Source of the DNA: CAZUNO01 sp964621445 [NCBI: Candidatus Hadarchaeota archaeon]
GTDB lineage: Archaea > CAYQAE01 > CAYVLA01
Reading direction: 5' to 3'
NCBI GenBank assembly: GCA_964621445.1
Contig: CAZUNO010000037.1
Span: forward strand, 1-18,188
Length of the DNA stretch: 18,188 nt
The position numbers and the translations under genes were made by a program. This document shows, piece after piece, positions 14,081 through 18,188 of this stretch. How positions within the stretch are numbered: the first letter of the stretch is position 1; each line of letters opens with the position of its first letter. A model generated the notes under the pieces. That model had not been told where the DNA came from and searched no databases. It was given only the letters and a program-made list of their open reading frames with translations.

Positions 14081-15697
14081 ATGATAGCCGTGTCCTTCCG
14101 CTTCCCAGCGGGGAGGTATCACGCCACTCCATGGGGACATCACGTCAACGAGGGAACCCCCGAATGGCCTCCATCGCCATGGCGTTTCCTGCGGGCGTTG
14201 GTTTCCACCTGGAAGCGAACGATGGAGGTTACCGAGGAGCGACGAATCAGGCGCATCGTCCGGGAGCTATACTCTCCTCCTCTGTTCGAACTCCCAAGAG
14301 CGAGCACGGGACACACCCGGCACTACATGCCCTGGGACAAGAAATGGAGAGAACAGAGACACGCGGCAAAAACCCTGGTATTCGACACATTCGTCGTGGT
14401 TCCCAAGGAACAACCCGTCATAGCATATTGGCCAGGCGCCACACTGGGCGATGAAAGACCCCTGCTGAGCGACCTACTGACCAACCTCCCGTACCTGGGA
14501 CGCAGTGAGTCCTGGTGCAACGCCAAGCTCCGCCAAGAATCCGAGGTCCCTGAAAACCTGGAGGAACACCTTAACTCCGATAAAATAATTGCATGCAAAC
14601 CGATCGCCCATTTCCCGGCCCGGGAAGAAGGAGAGGTCGTAAACGTGCTGGTACCCAGGCAGGATATAGACCCCTCCCTGCCCCTTAACGAAGAACACCC
14701 CCTTCTTGTTCGCACCACGACTCTCCGCGAGGAGATGGGAAGAATCGACCCACCGGGAGCCCGATGGATCCAGTACACGCGCCCTAGGAACTGCCTCCAG
14801 CCCCGTCCCGCTAAAGGTAAATCCCGTCCAGTCCAGCAACCCGTGAAGCTGGTTCGATACCACCTGGATGGAAATGTTCTTCCCCCTATCACCGAAGCAC
14901 TTTCCGTTTCAGCCAAATCCCGAGCAGCCGCAATGAGCGTTTACGGGGGCCCCTCTAAGCGCCGATCAACGGTTCTATCCGGTAAGGATACCGAAGGGCA
15001 ACCCCTAACCGGCCACAGGCACACATACTACATATCGAGTGACGAGGACGCGGACGGACGGATCGATCACCTGACGCTCTATGCATCGATGGGTTTCAAC
15101 CGGGAACACCAAAAGGCTCTTAGAAAGCTCAACAAGCTCTATGGACGGGGTGATAGACCGAATCTGAATCTGTTGCTTCTAGGCATGGCTGAAAGCCCTC
15201 GGAATTGGCCCGATAACACTCTTTTTGGTCCCTCAAGAAAATGGGTTTCGGCAACGCCCTACCTGCTCACGAGGCACCCCAAGACCCGTAGTAGCGGGCG
15301 GTGGAAAACCAAACCGATTCCCGAAAAACTAGAGATACGTGCCCCCAAGAACGTGGGGCGCTTTCCGACACCCGATCACCTCTTCCTAGAGTACGGCGTC
15401 ATAAGGTCAAGCCGCCGAATGCAACAGGACGGACCCCTCGCACAGCTTCTGCTAGACCTCAATAGGCGAGGACTACCCAAGGCAACAACCATAGACCCCC
15501 TTCCCTACCACCCGGGACCCGGAACCCAACGCTGGCTGGAATTCAAACGTTATCGCCGAGGAGGACCAGAACCGGCGGTAGGGATTCCCTTCGGGTTCAC
15601 CATCGAATTCCCAAAAACCATAACCGGCCCCATTGCCCTGGGCTATAACGCCCACCTAGGCCTTGGGCTGTTCGTACCACAGGAAAAAGATCGCTGA
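14081..15697 (+). CDS. csb2: Csb2, Cas5-Cas6 fusion of type I-G
   Basis: A 538-aa protein of the GSU0054/Csb2 family. The N-terminal block EGTPEWPPSPWRFLRAL (24-40) is the family signature of the Cas5-like part, which caps the crRNA 5' handle. The C-terminal half carries HTYYISSDEDADGRIDHLTLY (from H314), the Cas6-like region that processes pre-crRNA. This explains why no separate cas6 is present. It starts at ATG with AAGGG 8 nt upstream. The last 35 nt overlap an extended reading frame of the cas4-cas1 gene that is probably not translated. Confidence 0.92.
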   Translation: MIAVSFRFPAGRYHATPWGHHVNEGTPEWPPSPWRFLRALVSTWKRTMEVTEERRIRRIVRELYSPPLFELPRASTGHTRHYMPWDKKWREQRHAAKTLVFDTFVVVPKEQPVIAYWPGATLGDERPLLSDLLTNLPYLGRSESWCNAKLRQESEVPENLEEHLNSDKIIACKPIAHFPAREEGEVVNVLVPRQDIDPSLPLNEEHPLLVRTTTLREEMGRIDPPGARWIQYTRPRNCLQPRPAKGKSRPVQQPVKLVRYHLDGNVLPPITEALSVSAKSRAAAMSVYGGPSKRRSTVLSGKDTEGQPLTGHRHTYYISSDEDADGRIDHLTLYASMGFNREHQKALRKLNKLYGRGDRPNLNLLLLGMAESPRNWPDNTLFGPSRKWVSATPYLLTRHPKTRSSGRWKTKPIPEKLEIRAPKNVGRFPTPDHLFLEYGVIRSSRRMQQDGPLAQLLLDLNRRGLPKATTIDPLPYHPGPGTQRWLEFKRYRRGGPEPAVGIPFGFTIEFPKTITGPIALGYNAHLGLGLFVPQEKDR

Positions 15698-15849
15698 CCA
15701 CAGAAACCAGCGAGTATCTGGAAAAGGAAACCCGCCGACGGCACGGGGCCATTCGGCCCAGACGGATGGCAGGGTTAGAGCGGATGAAAGCGGTAAGGAG
15801 CCAGACGCACAAAACCCGCTGCCGACGCAACGGAGAGCTGGCAGAATGA
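15694..15849 (+). CDS. Possible 51-aa basic protein bridging csb2 and cas4-cas1
   Basis: In a frame different from both neighbours, an ORF runs from CTG at 15694, overlapping the csb2 stop as CTGA, to TGA at 15847-15849, overlapping the cas4-cas1 start as ATGA. AGGA lies 10 nt before the CTG. The product would begin LTTETSEYLEKETRRR and be strongly basic. The only ATG in the frame (15766) would give 27 aa and has no good ribosome binding site. The double stop/start overlap fits the compact style of this operon, but a second frame is also open here and the region is GC-rich, so chance is a serious alternative. Confidence 0.25.
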   Translation: MTTETSEYLEKETRRRHGAIRPRRMAGLERMKAVRSQTHKTRCRRNGELAE

Positions 15850-17510
15850 ACCAAAACGATGCTCAAACGAACCATATCCCGGATCTTGTCCCTGCAAGGA
15901 TGCTCAACGAGTTTACATATTGCCCACGCCTCTGCTACATAGAGTGGGTTCAAGGAGAGTTCAGGGATAACGTAGATACGGTGGACGGACGCTACAAACA
16001 CAGGCGCGTGGACCAGCAAAAAGGCAAGCTTACCAAAGATCAACAAGAAGAATCCAAGGAGATCCACACCACCTCGGTTCACCTATCGGGACGCGGTATA
16101 GGCATAAACACCAGGATAGATCTGCTGGAGATTAGCGCAGGAAAAGCAATGCCCATAGACTATAAAAGAGGACCAATCCCGGATATACCTCAGGGCGCTT
16201 ACGAGCCCGAGAGAGTACAGCTCTGTGCCCAGGGACTTGTCCTAAGGGAAAATGGGTTCAGATGCGACAAAGGAATCATATACTTCGTTGAGTCCAAAAA
16301 GAGGGTCACAATCCAATTCGACCAGGATCTCATACAGAGAACCAAGACCCTGCTGAAGAGAATGCGAGATATGGCCTTAAAAGGTGAGATGCCACCGCCG
16401 TTAGAAGACAGCCCAAAATGCCCCAGGTGTTCCCTGGTCGGAATCTGCCTTCCTGATGAAATCAATCTCCTACGGGGAAAGAGCAAGCGAATACGGAGGC
16501 TCTACCCCGGCAGGGATGACACCACGCCAGTATACATAGTTGGTTACGGGCACTCCGTTCACAAGAAGGGAAACCGGCTTGAAATACGTAAGAAGGAGGA
16601 GACCGTTAGGGAAATACCTCTACGGGAGGTTTCCCAGATATGCGTGTATGGTAACGTGTACATAACCGTTCCAATTCTCCGACAGATGATGCAGAGAGGA
16701 GTTCCAGTATGCTATTTTTCACACGGAGGATGGTTCTACGGATTCACCCAGGGAATACCGCACAAGAACGTTGAACTTCGAATAATCCAACACCGAACAG
16801 CCGATGATCGCTACGCATCACTGATGCTTGCTCGGAGGTTCGTTGAGGGAAAGATCAAGAACTGTCGAACCATGGTGAGGAGAAATGACCCGGAAGCACC
16901 AGGTAAAGTACTGGACCACATGGAACGACTGGCAGACAAAGCCAGGAAGGCTCCAAACATAAGTACTCTCCTCGGCCTTGAAGGCGCAGCCGCACAGACC
17001 TATTTCTCCAGATTCAACAACCTGCTCAAAACGGAGGAAAAGATTCGCTTCAAGGAAAGGAACAAGCGACCTCCTGAAGACCCCGTAAACGCCGTGCTCT
17101 CCTATCTGTACGGCGTGCTCACAAAGGAATGGTTCGTGACCCTGCTGACGGTGGGATTCGACCCATACCGCGGTTTTTTCCATCAACCTAAATATGGCAG
17201 ACCGGCACTTGCACTAGACCTCATGGAGGAATTCAGACCGCTGATTGGAGATTCGGTCACCATTAGCCTATTCAACAACGGGGAACTCGGAAACAAGGAC
17301 TTCACCAGAGCCGGGAAGGCGATCACCCTAAAAAATAAAGCGAGGAAAAAAGTCCTCGCAGGATACGAGAGAAGACTCAACACGGAAATTACGCACCCCC
17401 TATTCGGATACACCATAAGCTACCGACGTGTCCTGGAAGTTCAAGCCAGGCTTCTTAGCCGGGCCCTCACAAAGGAGATCAACGCTTATCCACCATTTTG
17501 TACCAGATGA
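15846..17510 (+). CDS. cas4-cas1: Cas4-Cas1 fusion, spacer processing and integration
   Basis: A 554-aa fusion. The Cas4 part (about 1-215) is a RecB-family exonuclease with an Fe-S cluster. Visible residues are C26 in CPRLCYIEW, H52, D92, D105 and K107 in PIDYKRG, Q125/Q129, and C192-x2-C195-x5-C201. The Cas1 integrase part (about 225-554) has E379 in LGLEGAAAQTYF and H446 in FFHQPKYGRPALALDLMEEFRP, with the acidic cluster around D458-E462. Cas4 trims and orients prespacers by PAM while Cas1 with Cas2 integrates them; the fusion is typical of type I-G. I chose ATG 15846 because Cas4 homology begins right after it and GGAG lies upstream. A longer frame from ATG 15663 would add 61 low-complexity residues overlapping csb2 and looks spurious. 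Confidence 0.95.
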   Translation: MNQNDAQTNHIPDLVPARMLNEFTYCPRLCYIEWVQGEFRDNVDTVDGRYKHRRVDQQKGKLTKDQQEESKEIHTTSVHLSGRGIGINTRIDLLEISAGKAMPIDYKRGPIPDIPQGAYEPERVQLCAQGLVLRENGFRCDKGIIYFVESKKRVTIQFDQDLIQRTKTLLKRMRDMALKGEMPPPLEDSPKCPRCSLVGICLPDEINLLRGKSKRIRRLYPGRDDTTPVYIVGYGHSVHKKGNRLEIRKKEETVREIPLREVSQICVYGNVYITVPILRQMMQRGVPVCYFSHGGWFYGFTQGIPHKNVELRIIQHRTADDRYASLMLARRFVEGKIKNCRTMVRRNDPEAPGKVLDHMERLADKARKAPNISTLLGLEGAAAQTYFSRFNNLLKTEEKIRFKERNKRPPEDPVNAVLSYLYGVLTKEWFVTLLTVGFDPYRGFFHQPKYGRPALALDLMEEFRPLIGDSVTISLFNNGELGNKDFTRAGKAITLKNKARKKVLAGYERRLNTEITHPLFGYTISYRRVLEVQARLLSRALTKEINAYPPFCTR

Positions 17511-17520
17511 GGAGATAGAA

Positions 17521-17817
17521 ATGGCACCGCCAAACTTTTACCTTGTGAGTTATGACATATCGGATCCCAAGCGATTAAGAGAGATGAACAAAACCATGAA
17601 AGGTTTCGGGAGGCGACTACACTACTCCGTGTTTCGGTGCGATCTTTCTCCCAAAGGAAAAATCGAGATGAAGGCAGCAATTTCTGAAGTCATCAACCAC
17701 ATCCAAGACCGGGTAATGATAATTAATCTAGGACCCGCAAAAGAACAGACCGAGAAACGCATCACATTCATGGGTCGCCACCCACAAAAAAGGAACCGAG
17801 AAGCAATTATCGTCTAA
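17521..17817 (+). CDS. cas2: Cas2, structural partner of Cas1 in adaptation
   Basis: A 98-aa ferredoxin-fold protein beginning MAPPNFYLVSYDISDPKRL; D12 in YDISD is the conserved Cas2 aspartate. RRLHYSVFRCDL is the typical second strand segment. Length is normal for Cas2. The start is ATG with GAGGAG (17509-17514) 6 nt upstream, overlapping the cas4-cas1 stop. An upstream-extended frame overlapping cas4-cas1 is not supported. It is the last gene before the CRISPR leader. Confidence 0.95.
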   Translation: MAPPNFYLVSYDISDPKRLREMNKTMKGFGRRLHYSVFRCDLSPKGKIEMKAAISEVINHIQDRVMIINLGPAKEQTEKRITFMGRHPQKRNREAIIV

Positions 17818-17873
17818 TCTTGATGGTACTCGAGAGGCGGGGTGGTGGGTGAAAGCCTAGCAGGCACTCGAAG

Positions 17874-17904
17874 AAAAGGGTGCAAAAAGAGCAAAAAAGG
17901 TGCA
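17874..17904 (+). repeat. Short direct repeat in the leader
   Basis: AAAAGGGTGCA (17874-17884) and AAAAAGGTGCA (17894-17904) are near-identical 11-mers 20 bp apart, about two helical turns. They could be a factor-binding pair for transcription or spacer integration, or simple A/G-rich coincidence. Confidence 0.35.
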
Positions 17905-18027
17905 TAAATGAATTCATATAACGAGAAACAAGGGAACAGGACTATGAAATCCATATCTGGTAATGCCAATAGAGGTAATTATTGTTTTCTTAGGAGGTGT
18001 TGGACGATAAAAAGTAACCTTTACCGG

Positions 18028-18038
18028 AAATATATAAG
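18028..18038 (+). promoter_or_regulatory. TATA box driving the CRISPR array
   Basis: AAATATATAAG is a strong archaeal TATA element, preceded by purines (ACCGG) at the BRE position. Initiation about 26 nt downstream would fall at about 18058-18061, at the first base of the first repeat, so pre-crRNA would have essentially no leader RNA. Confidence 0.65.
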
Positions 18039-18061
18039 CAAGGGTAATAGAAAAACCCGCT

Positions 18062-18188
18062 CTACCCATGGCTGAAAGGCCGTGGCCCCATTGAAGCGTA
18101 GTAATCCATGTACGCAAGATTCATGGTTCCGTGCTACCCATGGCTGAAAGGCCGTGGCCCCATTGAAGCCTGGTAGGCGTGTTTCTTG
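18062..18188 (+). CRISPR. Start of a type I-G CRISPR array (truncated by window end)
   Basis: Two identical 36-bp repeats (18062-18097 and 18134-18169) flank one 36-bp spacer (18098-18133); a second spacer begins at 18170 and runs off the window. The repeat starts CTACCC and ends CCCCATTGAAGC. It contains a 7-bp stem CCATGGC/GCCGTGG (one G-T wobble) around a TGAAAG loop, followed by an ATTGAAGC 3' end that would give an 8-nt crRNA 5' handle. Orientation (leader and cas2 on the left) agrees with transcription to the right. Cleavage is expected from the Cas6-like half of Csb2. Confidence 0.93.

Larger units (their letters stand above)
17818..18061 (+). other. CRISPR leader
   Basis: A 244-bp AT-rich non-coding stretch between cas2 and the first repeat, with purine-rich A tracts, a direct repeat (17874-17904) and a TATA box near its 3' end. 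Its place beside the adaptation genes and ahead of the repeat, on the 5' side relative to the ATTGAAGC repeat end, identifies it as the leader where new spacers are added. No clear hairpin terminator for the cas operon was seen. Confidence 0.75.

Noticed and set aside
14847-14862. GGTTCGATACC resembling a tRNA T-loop
   Set aside because: It lies in frame within csb2, and no acceptor, D-arm or anticodon arms could be assembled around it.
15663-15845. 61-codon N-terminal extension of the cas4-cas1 frame
   Set aside because: It overlaps the csb2 end, is low-complexity and Arg-rich, and Cas4 homology begins only after ATG 15846, which has its own ribosome binding site.
17908-18073. 55-codon plus-strand ORF running through the leader into the first repeat
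   Set aside because: It crosses the TATA box and ends inside the repeat stem. Although AGGTG precedes its ATG, the region fits a leader better than a gene.
17914-18117. Minus-strand ORF across the leader and first spacer
   Set aside because: It spans repeat and spacer sequence antisense to the array and has no recognisable protein features.

Overview
The window looks like an archaeal defence island, probably euryarchaeal and possibly Thermoplasmatota-like. The evidence is TATA boxes at archaeal spacing upstream of genes and of the CRISPR array, Shine-Dalgarno motifs matching an archaeal 16S tail (GAGG, AGGTG), many TTG/GTG starts, and Mre11/Rad50-type and CARF-winged-helix proteins. I cannot fix the lineage more closely from sequence alone. 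Apart from a few short intergenic stretches the window is fully coding; no tRNA, rRNA, transposase or integrase was seen.

Left part (about 1-4700, minus strand): an operon of a 65-aa acidic protein, a Rad50-like zinc-hook ABC ATPase and a PIN-domain nuclease with a long helical C-terminus. It has its own TATA box with a palindromic candidate operator beside it. Upstream of it, also on minus, lies a CARF-like/winged-helix regulator.

Middle part (about 4700-7870, plus strand): back-to-back TATA boxes separate the regulator from a 29-codon leader ORF, then an Mre11/SbcD/YhaO-like nuclease that appears to start at CTG, and a YhaN-like ABC/SMC ATPase with a central membrane hairpin. Two ATPase-nuclease pairs thus flank one regulator.

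Right part (about 7870-18188, plus strand): a complete type I-G (formerly I-U) CRISPR-Cas locus. The order is cas3 (helicase, then C-terminal HD), csx17 (Cas8-like), csb1 (Cas7), csb2 (Cas5-Cas6 fusion), a cas4-cas1 fusion and cas2, followed by a 244-bp leader with its own TATA box. Two 36-bp repeats around one 36-bp spacer are visible before the window cuts the array. Two tiny ORFs precede cas3, and a third possible one bridges csb2 and cas4-cas1.

Working model (inference): the cas genes supply interference and adaptation. The CARF regulator may sense a nucleotide-like ligand and control the two flanking DNA-end-processing or nuclease modules. That dual ATPase-nuclease cassette around a CARF regulator, next to type I-G, is the best candidate here for an undescribed system.
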